Shown: piece by piece, positions 34,443 through 43,050 of the stretch | How positions within the stretch are numbered: the first letter of the stretch is position 1 | How the letters are laid out: the number at the start of each line of letters is the position of its first letter | DNA from: an uncultured Clostridia bacterium | Lineage (GTDB): Bacteria > Bacillota > Clostridia > Oscillospirales > Ruminococcaceae | DNA length: 43,533 nt | Direction: 5' to 3' | NCBI GenBank assembly: GCA_945910815.1 | Contig: CAMDZD010000017.1 | Coordinates: forward strand, 1-43,533 | Notes under the pieces: model-generated | Database searches by the model: none | What the model was told of the DNA's origin: nothing | Seen by the model: the letters and a program-made list of their open reading frames with translations, nothing else | Position numbers and translations under genes: made by a program

Positions 34443-34479
34443 AAAAAACGGGTGGCTTGCATAAAGTCACCCGTTTTTT
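34443..34479. terminator. Bidirectional terminator between cdaR and the convergent gene
   Basis: AAAAAACGGGTG (34443-34454) pairs with CACCCGTTTTTT (34468-34479). T-runs on both strands serve both convergent genes. Confidence 0.9.
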
Positions 34480-35603
34480 CAGTCTGTCTGATTAAGCTTT
34501 ATTATTTCCATTGAAATTATAGCGTAGTCATCGCCGGAAGGCTTGAGTCTGAATTTTACTACTTTAGATACTTCTGAATTATATTTGCTGTTATTTTCCA
34601 TCCAGTATGGTTTTTCCTGAATATATTCAACTTCTGCCGTATATATATCACCGTCTCTTGAAAGTGCTGTTATTCTCGGCTTATAGGAGAAAAGCATCGG
34701 CTTTGAGGGAATATTATACGTTCCTGTATCTTCGTTGTAATAGAATTTAAGTTCGCCCGAACCTACTGTCTGATGTTCCAGATTCGGAAATTCAGTGTCA
34801 AAGAGCTTTACTGCCTCCGCTTCGATATCGACTGCAGGAACCGATATTATATCGAATGTATGTTCATATTTATCAATTTCGCCTGACATTATAAGCTTCC
34901 ATACTGATGCAGTTATCACCTGCTGTGATGAAAGCTCACTGCCGTTCTGAAATGCTTCTATATCCATTATTACGGCGGGATATACAGCGTCTGCGAACTC
35001 CGACTGCTTGCTTTCGCCCTCCGTAAAAGACCTTATATGCTTTATAGCATAGCTGAAAGTGGATATTATTCCTATTACTGAAAACACAAGCAGAACTGCA
35101 CCCACAACTGTATTAAGTGTTTTTTTCGGATTTTTCCGAATAGTTTCTTCCGAACTGTCCTCATATTCATCGGGTTCGGGAGTTTCCTTTTTTTCCTCCT
35201 CGATTTCCCTCGGGGATTCATCAAATATACTGCGGAAAGGAATTTCCTCGGGTTCATACTGCGGAACGCTTTCGGGTTCAGATTCCGGAACAGGTTCGGG
35301 GGCTGGTTCAGGTTCGGGAACTGATTCAGGAATGAGTTCTGATTCCGGAACGGGTTCGGGAACAGATTCAGAAATATTTTCTGGTTCTTCTGATATTTCC
35401 TCACTGTATTTTTCAGTCGTTTCCTTTATATTTTCAATAACTGAATTTACTTCCGTTTTTTCAGATTTCGGTGATATTGTATTCAGCAAATCATCAAGCG
35501 ACATATCATTATATTTGTTTTTTGATTTCTTTTCACTGTCTGCCGGCTTTGATTTCTGAATTTCATCAAGCATTTTTTCGATTTCGTCTTTTGTACTCAG
35601 CAA
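34479..35603 (-). CDS. Single-pass membrane protein with Pro/Glu repeat region
   Basis: A 374-residue protein not recognised beyond its layout. Residues 1-65 are charged. Residues 70-125 are made of a P-E-P-V-P-E-S-type repeat (PEPVPESELIPESVPEPEP in part). One membrane segment (about 165-188) precedes a soluble external domain with two halves. The domain has a DUF-like fold (FNTEFPNLEHQT-type region, then YNSEVSKVVKFRLKPSGDDY). The cytoplasmic repeat is like a spacer. It closes the proBA operon, 16 bases after proA, and has no obvious link to proline synthesis. Confidence 0.75.
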   Translation of the reverse strand: MLSTKDEIEKMLDEIQKSKPADSEKKSKNKYNDMSLDDLLNTISPKSEKTEVNSVIENIKETTEKYSEEISEEPENISESVPEPVPESELIPESVPEPEPAPEPVPESEPESVPQYEPEEIPFRSIFDESPREIEEEKKETPEPDEYEDSSEETIRKNPKKTLNTVVGAVLLVFSVIGIISTFSYAIKHIRSFTEGESKQSEFADAVYPAVIMDIEAFQNGSELSSQQVITASVWKLIMSGEIDKYEHTFDIISVPAVDIEAEAVKLFDTEFPNLEHQTVGSGELKFYYNEDTGTYNIPSKPMLFSYKPRITALSRDGDIYTAEVEYIQEKPYWMENNSKYNSEVSKVVKFRLKPSGDDYAIISMEIIKLNQTD

Positions 35604-35619
35604 CTTTAAACCTCCCCTG

Positions 35620-36867
35620 TTATCTTATTTGTCCGTTGCCGTTTACAAGATATTTGATTGTAGTAAGCTCTGCAAGTCCCATAGGGCCTCTTGCGTGGAG
35701 CTTCTGCGTTGAAATTCCGATTTCCGCGCCGAGTCCGAACTCTCCGCCATCTGTAAATCTTGTTGATGCATTTACATATACTGCTGCTGCATCAACCTGT
35801 GTCTGAAATTTCCTTGCATTGTCAAGAGACTTTGTAACAATACATTCGGAATGTCCCGTTCCGTATTTTCTTATATGTGCTATTGCCTCATCGATATTTT
35901 CAACAACCTTTACAGCAATTTTATAGTCATTAAATTCAGTAGCGTATTCTGTTTCAGTAGCGTTGAGAATATCATCTCCGAGTATTGATTTCGTTGCACT
36001 GTCGCCGTAAATTTCAACGGAATGTTTTTTATATCTCTCGGAAATTTTTTTCAGAAATTCATCGGCAATATTCTTATTAACGAGAAGGCTTTCTATTGCA
36101 TTGCATACGGAAGGTCTCTGAGTTTTTGCATTGTCTGCTATATTGACTGCCATTTCAATATCAGCTGATTCGTCAACATATACGTGACAGTTTCCGACAC
36201 CTGTCTGAATTACCGGAACAGTAGCCTGTTTCATTACGGCATTTATAAGACCTGCTCCGCCTCTCGGAATAAGAACATCAATATATCCGTTAAGCTTCAT
36301 CATATCGGAGGCGGTTTCCCTTGAGGTATCTTCAACAAGCTGTATTATATCTGCGGGAAGTCCTGCCTTTTCAACAGCATCACGCATTATTCCGCAAAGG
36401 CATTTGTTTGAATTTATAGCCTCTTTACCGCCTCTTAAAATTACGGCATTTCCAGACTTAAGACAGAGTGCAGACGCATCGACAGTTACATTCGGACGTG
36501 ATTCAAATATAATTCCGATAACTCCGAGCGGAACTCTTGTTTTAATAATCTGCAAGCCGTTCGGACGTGTATAGCCCTCTATAATCTGACCTACGGGGTC
36601 AGTAAGCTCAGCTATTTTGAGGACTCCGTCTGCTATACCTTTTATTCTTTCGGGAGTAAGCTTTAATCTGTCCTGCATTGATACTGACATACCGTTTGCT
36701 TTGGCATTTTCAAGGTCTGTCAGATTCTGCTGAATGATATAATCGGTTTTGCTTATAAGAGCTTCTGCAACAGCATTAAGAGCCTTGTTTTTAAGTGCAG
36801 TATCTGCGGAATTTATTGCAGTCTGTGCATTTTTGGCTTTAATTCCGAGTGTTTCGGCATAATTCAT
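35620..36867 (-). CDS. proA: Gamma-glutamyl phosphate reductase
   Basis: A complete 415-residue ProA of the aldehyde dehydrogenase superfamily. The catalytic cysteine lies in TQRPSVCNAIESLLV, and the substrate region has VIFESRPNVTVDASALCLKSG. It reduces gamma-glutamyl phosphate to glutamate semialdehyde with NADPH. It follows proB by 18 bases. The second step of proline synthesis; proC is not in the window. Confidence 0.96.
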   Translation of the reverse strand: MNYAETLGIKAKNAQTAINSADTALKNKALNAVAEALISKTDYIIQQNLTDLENAKANGMSVSMQDRLKLTPERIKGIADGVLKIAELTDPVGQIIEGYTRPNGLQIIKTRVPLGVIGIIFESRPNVTVDASALCLKSGNAVILRGGKEAINSNKCLCGIMRDAVEKAGLPADIIQLVEDTSRETASDMMKLNGYIDVLIPRGGAGLINAVMKQATVPVIQTGVGNCHVYVDESADIEMAVNIADNAKTQRPSVCNAIESLLVNKNIADEFLKKISERYKKHSVEIYGDSATKSILGDDILNATETEYATEFNDYKIAVKVVENIDEAIAHIRKYGTGHSECIVTKSLDNARKFQTQVDAAAVYVNASTRFTDGGEFGLGAEIGISTQKLHARGPMGLAELTTIKYLVNGNGQIR

Positions 36868-36885
36868 TTTAAATTCCTCCGTTTT

Positions 36886-37674
36886 TTATGCTTTAAAAAT
36901 CGTACCGATTTCCTTGTTTTCAAAAAGGTCATAAAGGTCATCGGGATTTTTTCCGTTCATAATTATCATATCAATTCCGGCTTCGGTAGCAATTTTTCCT
37001 GCATTAATCTTTGTAGCCATTCCGCCCGTGCCGAGTGAAGAACCTGCACCGCCTGCAATTTTTTCTATGTAATCAGTTATTTTGTCAACGGTGTGAATTG
37101 TTTTCGCATCAGGATTTATATGCGGGTCAGAAGTATAAAGACCGTCTATGTCGGAAAGTATTACAAGCAAATCAGCATTTGATATAGTTGCAACCATTGC
37201 GGAAAGCGAATCATTTTCGCCTATTTCAAGTTCAATTTCATCTATTGCAACGGTATCGTTTTCGTTTACAATAGGAATTACTCCCATTGATATGAGTCTT
37301 TCGATAGTATTTTCAACGTTTTTCTGACGGTCGGGCTTTTCGATAATAGTCTTTGTAAGGAGAATCTGTGCAATAGTAATGCTGTAACTTTCAAACATAG
37401 TGTCATACATATGCATAAGCTCACACTGACCTATTGCTGCGATTGCCTGACGGGTAGGGGTATCCTTTGGCTTTTCACGGAGTCCGATTTTGCCTGTTCC
37501 GAGTGCAACCGAGCCTGATGATACTATTATTATTTCCTTTCCGGAGTTCTGCAAATCCGCAATGACTCTTACAAGATTCTGCATTCTTCTTATATTAAGC
37601 CTGCCTGTTTTATGTGCAAGCGTGGAACTTCCAAGCTTTATTACTATTCTTTTTTTTTCGGAAATATTTCTCAT
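36886..37674 (-). CDS. proB: Glutamate 5-kinase, without PUA domain
   Basis: The amino acid kinase fold is complete: KLGSSTLAHKTGR at the N-terminus, IIVSSGSVALG, VPIVNENDT-type block (GVIPIVNENDTVAI), and GTGGMATKINAGKIA. The 262 residues cover only the kinase domain; the C-terminal PUA domain of the E. coli enzyme is absent, as in many Firmicutes. It phosphorylates glutamate and is usually inhibited by proline. Confidence 0.95.
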   Translation of the reverse strand: MRNISEKKRIVIKLGSSTLAHKTGRLNIRRMQNLVRVIADLQNSGKEIIIVSSGSVALGTGKIGLREKPKDTPTRQAIAAIGQCELMHMYDTMFESYSITIAQILLTKTIIEKPDRQKNVENTIERLISMGVIPIVNENDTVAIDEIELEIGENDSLSAMVATISNADLLVILSDIDGLYTSDPHINPDAKTIHTVDKITDYIEKIAGGAGSSLGTGGMATKINAGKIATEAGIDMIIMNGKNPDDLYDLFENKEIGTIFKA

Positions 37675-37687
37675 TGTATTAAAAACC

Positions 37688-38638
37688 TCAGTTTATTTTG
37701 TTTGACGGACTGCCGTTGATATAATTTTCAAGATTTTTTGATACTATATCAAGAAGCCTCTGCCTTGTTTCGAGTGCAGACCATGCGGAATGCGGTGTTA
37801 TAATGCAGTTTTCAGCATTTCTCAAAGGGCATTCCGGATTCATAGGTTCATTTTCAAGAACATCAAGACATGCTCCGGCAATACGTTTATTATTAAGGGC
37901 ATCGGCAAGTTCCTTTTCATTGACGACTGCTCCCCTTGATGTATTTACAATCAGCGATGTTTTTTTCATATGCGAAATAAGTTCACTGTTTAAAATGCCT
38001 TTTGTTTTTTCCGTAAGAGGACAGTGGAATGTAATTATATCCGCAAGCTCCGCACATTCTGAAAGAGAATAAACGGGATACGGACAGTTTTCGGGGAAAG
38101 TTCTTGTATTGATTATAACTTTCATTCCGAAAGCCTCTCCGATTTTTGCAACGGCTTTCCCGATACTTCCGTAACCGACTACGGCAAGCGTTTTGCCGAA
38201 AAGTTCGCTTGTAGTATACGGTAAATATGAAAATGACGGAGAGCTTATCCATTCGCCGTTTTTCACAGCGTTATTATATACGCTGATTTTGCTGTACATT
38301 TCGAGTATAAGTGCAAAAGTATGCTGTGCGACTGCCATTGTTGAATATTCTCCGGCATTACATACGGTTATATTTTTTTCCTTTGCATAATTTATATCTA
38401 TATTATTATAGCCCGTCGCAAAAAGTCCGATATACTTCAGATTGGGGCATTTGTCCATAACTTCACGGGTTATCAGGACTTTATTGCAGAGAACTGCATC
38501 ACTGTCTCCGATTCTTTCAGCAGTAAGCTCCGGAGAAGTAAAATCCCAGCACTTTACTTCCCCGAATTTTTTAAAACATTCAGGGGAAAGCTCGTTTCCC
38601 CATGTCATAGTTTTCCAGTCAAGAATTGCAATTTTCAT
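37688..38638 (-). CDS. D-2-hydroxyacid dehydrogenase (hydroxypyruvate reductase-like)
   Basis: A 316-residue NAD-dependent D-2-hydroxyacid dehydrogenase. The Rossmann motif is VVGYGSIGKAVAKIG (about 160), the catalytic Arg is in VNTSRGAVVNE, Glu in DVLENEPM and His in TPHSAW. The general pattern fits glycerate dehydrogenase or hydroxypyruvate reductase; substrate is not certain. It is the second gene of the proBA operon, 13 bases before proB. Confidence 0.88.
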   Translation of the reverse strand: MKIAILDWKTMTWGNELSPECFKKFGEVKCWDFTSPELTAERIGDSDAVLCNKVLITREVMDKCPNLKYIGLFATGYNNIDINYAKEKNITVCNAGEYSTMAVAQHTFALILEMYSKISVYNNAVKNGEWISSPSFSYLPYTTSELFGKTLAVVGYGSIGKAVAKIGEAFGMKVIINTRTFPENCPYPVYSLSECAELADIITFHCPLTEKTKGILNSELISHMKKTSLIVNTSRGAVVNEKELADALNNKRIAGACLDVLENEPMNPECPLRNAENCIITPHSAWSALETRQRLLDIVSKNLENYINGSPSNKIN

Positions 38639-38640
38639 AA

Positions 38641-38964
38641 TTACTTGGATTTTTCCTCATTTTCGTTATCGTTTTTTTCTTCTTCATAAAGTTCGGGGTG
38701 CTTTTTCCTGTGGATAATATTCAATACAAGTGCCGTTATAAGCAGAATAACTTCAATTATTCCTACTGCATAGAATAACACTCGGTTTGTTGAAATCCAG
38801 AGAACAAGCGAAAAGGGTATTGCTACTGCCATTATAAGCTGATGAGGTTTTTTATACTTCATATACAGATAGCCGAAAAATACCAGTGCCACACAGCAGA
38901 ATATAAGATGATGCTGAAAAGGAAAAGGAAAAAGGTTAGGCTGAAGAACCTCTGTTGTATTCAT
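38641..38964 (-). CDS. Small membrane protein with three membrane segments (107 aa)
   Basis: Three hydrophobic segments (about 17-36, 43-60, 63-84) are followed by a charged cytoplasmic-type tail (KKHPELYEEEKNDNENEEK). The family is not recognised. GGGAGTGATTT precedes the ATG. It is the first gene of the operon with the dehydrogenase (two bases between) and proBA, behind the consensus promoter at 39179-39207. Confidence 0.7.
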   Translation of the reverse strand: MNTTEVLQPNLFPFPFQHHLIFCCVALVFFGYLYMKYKKPHQLIMAVAIPFSLVLWISTNRVLFYAVGIIEVILLITALVLNIIHRKKHPELYEEEKNDNENEEKSK

Positions 38965-38989
38965 TTTAAATCACTCCCATTCAATATAG

Positions 38990-39014
38990 ATTTACAAATT
39001 CTAAACTTTTTTGC
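38990..39014. repeat. Promoter-leader repeat, part 1, left copy
   Basis: GATTTACAAATTCTAAAC followed by TTTTTTG matches 41830-41855 (GATTTGCAAATTATAAAC, TTTTTTTG) with two mismatches. In the right copy it is joined directly to the other promoter repeat; here 156 bases intervene. Confidence 0.65.
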
Positions 39015-39170
39015 TTGGAAAATATACACGATATTGTTTCTGATTATCTGTATTATCCTTTGTTGGTCTCGCTGTCATCGCTCTGTTATCAGTTTGTTAT
39101 CAGCTTTGATAACACAATTATACTTAATTATACTTACTTTAATCAGAATAAGTTTCAGGTGGTTTTTACC

Positions 39171-39197
39171 TTGATTTTATTATAGTGCAGATTTAGG
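39171..39197. repeat. 27-base promoter repeat, left copy
   Basis: The 27 bases (TTGATTTTATTATAGTGC then AGATTTAGG) match 41853-41879 at 24 of 27 positions in the same orientation. They span the -10 box and half the spacer of a minus-strand promoter and flank the two-gene module. Confidence 0.8.
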
Positions 39198-39207
39198 TGG
39201 TTGTCAA
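39179..39207 (-). promoter_or_regulatory. Consensus promoter of the dehydrogenase-proBA operon
   Basis: On the minus strand TTGACA (39202-39207), 17 bases, TATAAT (39179-39184). The -35 overlaps the stop codon of the upstream orphan gene. A leader of about 200 bases follows. It contains GTTATCA / TGATAAC inverted repeats (about 39090-39113) and no supported gene. Confidence 0.8.
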
Positions 39208-40307
39208 GTGCTTTTATTATCATCTAAGATAAATTTATAAAAGTATTCAAATTCTTCGTTGATTGCCTGTGTTATTGAAATATCGATGTCATCTCCATAA
39301 GCAATACTTTGAAGATCAAACCTATTGAAGAGTTTATCACTAAAGCCATATGACTGTGTTTTCATTAGAAAGTCACCTGTGTCTATGGACGAAAGTAAAT
39401 TTTTATCACAAAGGTTATACAATATAAATGCTACGCTCATTTTAAATCGAAGCATATTGATCTGTGTACCTTCCAAAACACTATTTGAAATAATGTATAA
39501 ATAGTGGAATGAAACAGGATATCTAACATACGGGATACATCCATATTCTAAGCAACAGACGAGTATGCTAATTGATTGATGTATATTTCCATAGACCATG
39601 TTAAAAAAGTTGAATGCATTTGGTTTAGTAGGATCAATCATAAATTCAGCATCAATTATCGATTGTAGAAACCTTTCTTTAAACGGTAATGCTCGATTAT
39701 CTGTTTCAGAAAACATAACTATCTTTTCTAAATCATCACAAGAATATTTTATTATATCTTCAATACTATTGCACTTCTGAAAATAATCATTGATACTTTT
39801 TATTTCATTGAATAGTCCCAAAAACAGCTGCTCGCTTTTTTGGAATACTATATCATCAGCTTTTGTCTGAGATAACAGTTGTAATGGTATTATAATGATA
39901 CTTGAATGCAGATTTTCCAAAATCTTTATATTATCTTCGGCAGTTGCTTTTATCTGTTCATAAAGATAATTTGCATTTCTTCCTTCAGGTATTTTATTGC
40001 ATAATTCAGAATATATGCTTAATGGATCATCGAGTATATGATTTCTTCCAATCATCAAAAATTGAATGTGTTCATAGTCGTCATAATCTAAAAATGTGGC
40101 AGCAGTAAAAATGTAGCTATCATTATAAGGAACTACGGTTTCGAGATACAATCGAACAATATTCATATTTCTTAACCAAAATATATTAATTTCATCAAGA
40201 GCTTCTGGTGCAAATCCTGATTTGAGTTTTGGTAACAATGAAATAAGCAATTCCTTGTATTCTTTTTGAATAAGAAAGATTTTATCCATCAATAGGCTTG
40301 AGTTCAA
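39204..40307 (-). CDS. Uncharacterised protein B of an orphan two-gene module (367 aa)
   Basis: I do not recognise this family. It looks mainly helical and soluble, with one hydrophobic stretch (SSIIIIPLQLLS) and a C-terminal half rich in aromatic and Ser/Asn residues (YPVSFHYLYIISNSVLEG). The best start is TTG at 40307, preceded by GAGGTGAT at ideal distance; the first ATG (40289) is too far away. It overlaps the upstream gene by 26 bases, and both genes use the same ribosome site sequence, so they are coupled. The stop codon lies in the -35 box of the next operon's promoter. Its neighbours (HNH nuclease, methyltransferase) suggest a defence role, which is inference. Confidence 0.75.
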   Translation of the reverse strand: MNSSLLMDKIFLIQKEYKELLISLLPKLKSGFAPEALDEINIFWLRNMNIVRLYLETVVPYNDSYIFTAATFLDYDDYEHIQFLMIGRNHILDDPLSIYSELCNKIPEGRNANYLYEQIKATAEDNIKILENLHSSIIIIPLQLLSQTKADDIVFQKSEQLFLGLFNEIKSINDYFQKCNSIEDIIKYSCDDLEKIVMFSETDNRALPFKERFLQSIIDAEFMIDPTKPNAFNFFNMVYGNIHQSISILVCCLEYGCIPYVRYPVSFHYLYIISNSVLEGTQINMLRFKMSVAFILYNLCDKNLLSSIDTGDFLMKTQSYGFSDKLFNRFDLQSIAYGDDIDISITQAINEEFEYFYKFILDDNKST

Positions 40308-41757
40308 AATTGATCACCTCATTTAACATTGCTTCAGGTATACCATATATCTCATCAAGATACATTAGCGTTTTATTCATTGCCATTATACAATCTGGCA
40401 TCACTGACTTCAATATAATTGTGTCATTAATGTCGGGGACGCAATGATACTGATGAGCAGGATTCATACATTTCAGAAGAGAGGTTTCACGGATTGCTCC
40501 CCATAATCCATGTTCAAAAGCCGAATCGTAATCATAGTACAATCCATATAAATCTCGTTCATTAACACTTATTGCTTTTTCTCTGATGCCTTGCTTGTTA
40601 AAGTAGTTTGTATCCATATCTGTGAATTCTTCTTCCTTGAACTCATTTACAATAGCTTCTATATAATCTTCATCAAAATGGCGGTTATCGTTTTTCTTAG
40701 CTTCTCTATGTTTAGTTAAAATAAGTTTATACTGACCAATTCCATAAAATTGATACTCTTTCCAAATATTGTCATAATTGTTCTCGTTAGCAACAAGATA
40801 CTTCATAATAATGTAATCTTCGATTAAAACACGAACGCAACTTCTGCCTGAAATAGTATTAAAAAGGTTATGCTCATATACTTCTTTAAGTCGTTTGTAC
40901 GAATATGTTGCAATTCCAAGCAGAACATTCATTTTATCATCTAATGGATTTGATGATGTAAATAAGTCTGAAAGGTAAATAAAAATATTATGTAGCTTTT
41001 CCATATATTCAGTAAAATTGCGTTCTTCTTTCGGAAAAGCAACTGAATAAAGAGTACAATCTGTCATTTCACTAATGCACCTCCAAAAAATTTTTAAAAA
41101 ATTCGTATTTGCGGTTTCAAATGTTAAAATCATCTGTTCCATCACCCTTACATTCGGTCTTGCCATACGCATTATTTCAGCATCATGTGATGAATTGGGA
41201 TAAGCGTTTAACAACAACACTTGATTTGGGAGTATATGAATATTACCAGAAAGAAGTGTAAAATACAATGCAACAAATCGAACATCTGTTGATTCATAAG
41301 ACTGATGATCCATAAGATCATTCATAGTATTTGTAATAATATTACATCTATCTTCAATACTTTCATCTGGGCAATAAAATGTTTCTGCAAAAACAGGAGC
41401 ATAGCTAACTGTTAACAATACAGTTAATGGAGATAATGCTTTTTTTGCTCCGATTCCTACTATATAATCATATAATTGTTGTTGATTATCACAACTCAGC
41501 TTTAAAATTTCAGACATTCTTGCTGTTTTTAATGTCGGTGCTATCTTATGAAGCAAATCCATAATATAATGAAGCCTTTTAAGAGCCACATCTCTACCTA
41601 AGAATTTGAATAATAGCCCAATCCATAAATATTCAGGCATACGCCCATATGTCCAAGATTTCTCATCAGCAAGTTCTTTTAAGTTTTGTATTTTATGCAT
41701 TGGAGTAATAAATTTACCCTTTTTAAAAATATGATCAGACAACTTACTATGATTCAC
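40282..41757 (-). CDS. DUF5677-like protein A of an orphan two-gene module (491 aa)
   Basis: The C-terminal half resembles DUF5677 proteins: GRSCVRVLIEDYIIMKYLV, then a long helical stretch, then LYGLYYDYDSAFEHGLWGAI with the His-Gly pair. The N-terminal 250 residues are helical and unrecognised. I place the start at GTG 41757 (GAGGTGAT upstream). A TTG at 41787 with GCAGGAG upstream is a second possibility. It overlaps protein B by 26 bases. It has its own promoter made from a copy of the neighbouring operon's promoter. DUF5677 proteins often lie in defence regions, but no activity is known to me. Confidence 0.75.
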   Translation of the reverse strand: MNHSKLSDHIFKKGKFITPMHKIQNLKELADEKSWTYGRMPEYLWIGLLFKFLGRDVALKRLHYIMDLLHKIAPTLKTARMSEILKLSCDNQQQLYDYIVGIGAKKALSPLTVLLTVSYAPVFAETFYCPDESIEDRCNIITNTMNDLMDHQSYESTDVRFVALYFTLLSGNIHILPNQVLLLNAYPNSSHDAEIMRMARPNVRVMEQMILTFETANTNFLKIFWRCISEMTDCTLYSVAFPKEERNFTEYMEKLHNIFIYLSDLFTSSNPLDDKMNVLLGIATYSYKRLKEVYEHNLFNTISGRSCVRVLIEDYIIMKYLVANENNYDNIWKEYQFYGIGQYKLILTKHREAKKNDNRHFDEDYIEAIVNEFKEEEFTDMDTNYFNKQGIREKAISVNERDLYGLYYDYDSAFEHGLWGAIRETSLLKCMNPAHQYHCVPDINDTIILKSVMPDCIMAMNKTLMYLDEIYGIPEAMLNEVINFELKPIDG

Positions 41758-41829
41758 AATAATCACCTCAATTTTATATAATAACAAAATTCTCCTGCAA
41801 CAAACCAATTATCTAGTATATCTCCACAT

Positions 41830-41879
41830 GATTTGCAAATTATAAACTTTTTTTGATTTCATTATAGTGCATATTTTGG
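41830..41879. repeat. Promoter-leader repeat, right copy (both parts joined)
   Basis: Bases 41830-41855 match 38990-39014 and bases 41853-41879 match 39171-39197. Here the two parts are fused, so this copy looks like the same promoter and leader without the 156-base insert seen in the left copy. Confidence 0.7.
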
Positions 41880-41889
41880 GATTTATAAA
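41861..41889 (-). promoter_or_regulatory. Promoter of the orphan two-gene module
   Basis: On the minus strand TTTATA (41884-41889), 17 bases, TATAAT (41861-41866). The -10 and spacer are the repeat shared with the proBA operon promoter; the -35 is weaker. Confidence 0.6.
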
Positions 41890-41951
41890 GGGAAAAAATA
41901 TCAGATAAGAAATACGAAAGATACAGATTTTTAAAATTTCAAGAAGATATA

Positions 41952-43046
41952 TTAAACTTGCCCCGACTTTTTCAGATTGCAGTCACGGCAGAGCATCTGA
42001 AGATTTTCAGGAATTGTTTTTCCGCCAGCGTGCCAAGGAGTAATATGGTCAGCGTGCATTTTGTCGAAGTCAAAAGACTTTTTGCATATAGGACAGATAC
42101 CATTCTGATTTTCGTAAGCAGTCCTTTTCTGCGTATCAGTAAAAGCCCTAATACTCAGCGACTTCTCACGACCGCTTAACAGATACTCATATATGCCCTT
42201 TTTGGACGTTACATCATCATCTGCCATAAGTTTGGAAATACGTTTTTCAAGTTCAGCAGGATTGTAAGTCCCATTGCCGAACTCGTTATAGAGAAGTCCC
42301 CATTCGATACCTTTCATTTCCTTGCGGTACTTCGGAAATATTGTCTGCACCCATATAATAACATTCTGAAAATAAATCCATAATGCAGTGCCGTTGCTTT
42401 CGTGCTGATGTTCTGACATATAATCCTCAATTGAAATATTTTCCCTTGCGGAAATCCATTTCAGAGCCGTTTCAAGATAATCCTGCCTGAGCATTTCGCC
42501 TTTAAGATACTTATTCGCAATCTTGTATGCAGGACAGCCGTTTTTAGAAAAATATCTTTTTACGTCCGTAAGCCATGTACCCGTATATACAGCGTTTCTG
42601 AGTTCCTGCTCCGCAAGTTTCACGCCTGCAATATTGATAATCCTGAACCAGTCGAGTTTTTCCTTGTCGTTGCCTTTGCAGACGTAAATCATAAGTTCAT
42701 AGTTTTCAATCTGCTGACGTTCAAACTGCGTAAGATTGGCAAAAGTACGGGAATTTATAGAAAAATCACCGTTAAGATACTGACATATCGAGATAGTACG
42801 CTGCTGACCGTCAAGAAGTTCAAAATTTCCGCTGTCGTCCTCGCACCAGTACATTACATTCAGCGGAAAACCTTTCATAACAGTATCAATAACTGCATTG
42901 CGTTCTTTATCCTTGTATATAAATTCACGCTGAAAAGCAGGACGTATATTAAGTTTACCACCGAATCCTACAACTCCGCTTTCCGCATTATCCTCATATC
43001 CTTTGAATATTTCAGCTATGGTATGATTTTCAAGCCTTATTTCCAT
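41952..43046 (-). CDS. DUF262 plus HNH endonuclease protein
   Basis: The N-terminal DUF262 (ParB/GmrS-like) domain shows RPAFQREFIYKDKERNAVI and ELLDGQQRTISICQYLNG, the DGQQR signature of this fold. A helical middle follows. The C-terminal HNH nuclease has CPICKKSF, HADHITPWHAGG and MLCRDCNLKKSG, with both zinc CxxC pairs. This layout is that of GmrSD-like type IV restriction enzymes in a short form. It starts four bases after the stop of the stranded methyltransferase tail. Together with the methyltransferase it probably forms a restriction system. Confidence 0.88.
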   Translation of the reverse strand: MEIRLENHTIAEIFKGYEDNAESGVVGFGGKLNIRPAFQREFIYKDKERNAVIDTVMKGFPLNVMYWCEDDSGNFELLDGQQRTISICQYLNGDFSINSRTFANLTQFERQQIENYELMIYVCKGNDKEKLDWFRIINIAGVKLAEQELRNAVYTGTWLTDVKRYFSKNGCPAYKIANKYLKGEMLRQDYLETALKWISARENISIEDYMSEHQHESNGTALWIYFQNVIIWVQTIFPKYRKEMKGIEWGLLYNEFGNGTYNPAELEKRISKLMADDDVTSKKGIYEYLLSGREKSLSIRAFTDTQKRTAYENQNGICPICKKSFDFDKMHADHITPWHAGGKTIPENLQMLCRDCNLKKSGQV

Positions 43047-43050
43047 ATTA

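Noticed and set aside
35059..35559. Plus-strand Ser/Gly-rich frame that looks like a repeat protein
   Set aside because: It is the complement of the Pro/Glu repeat of the minus-strand gene; the Gly/Ser repeat arises from the codon pattern only.
38842..39174. Plus-strand frame with hydrophobic residues over the operon leader
   Set aside because: It is antisense to the small membrane protein and its leader, has no ribosome site, and its hydrophobicity is a by-product of the AT-rich opposite strand.
41785..41808. Longer start of protein A (MVCCRRIL)
   Set aside because: No ribosome site precedes it, while GTG 41757 and TTG 41787 each have one; the extra residues look unnatural.
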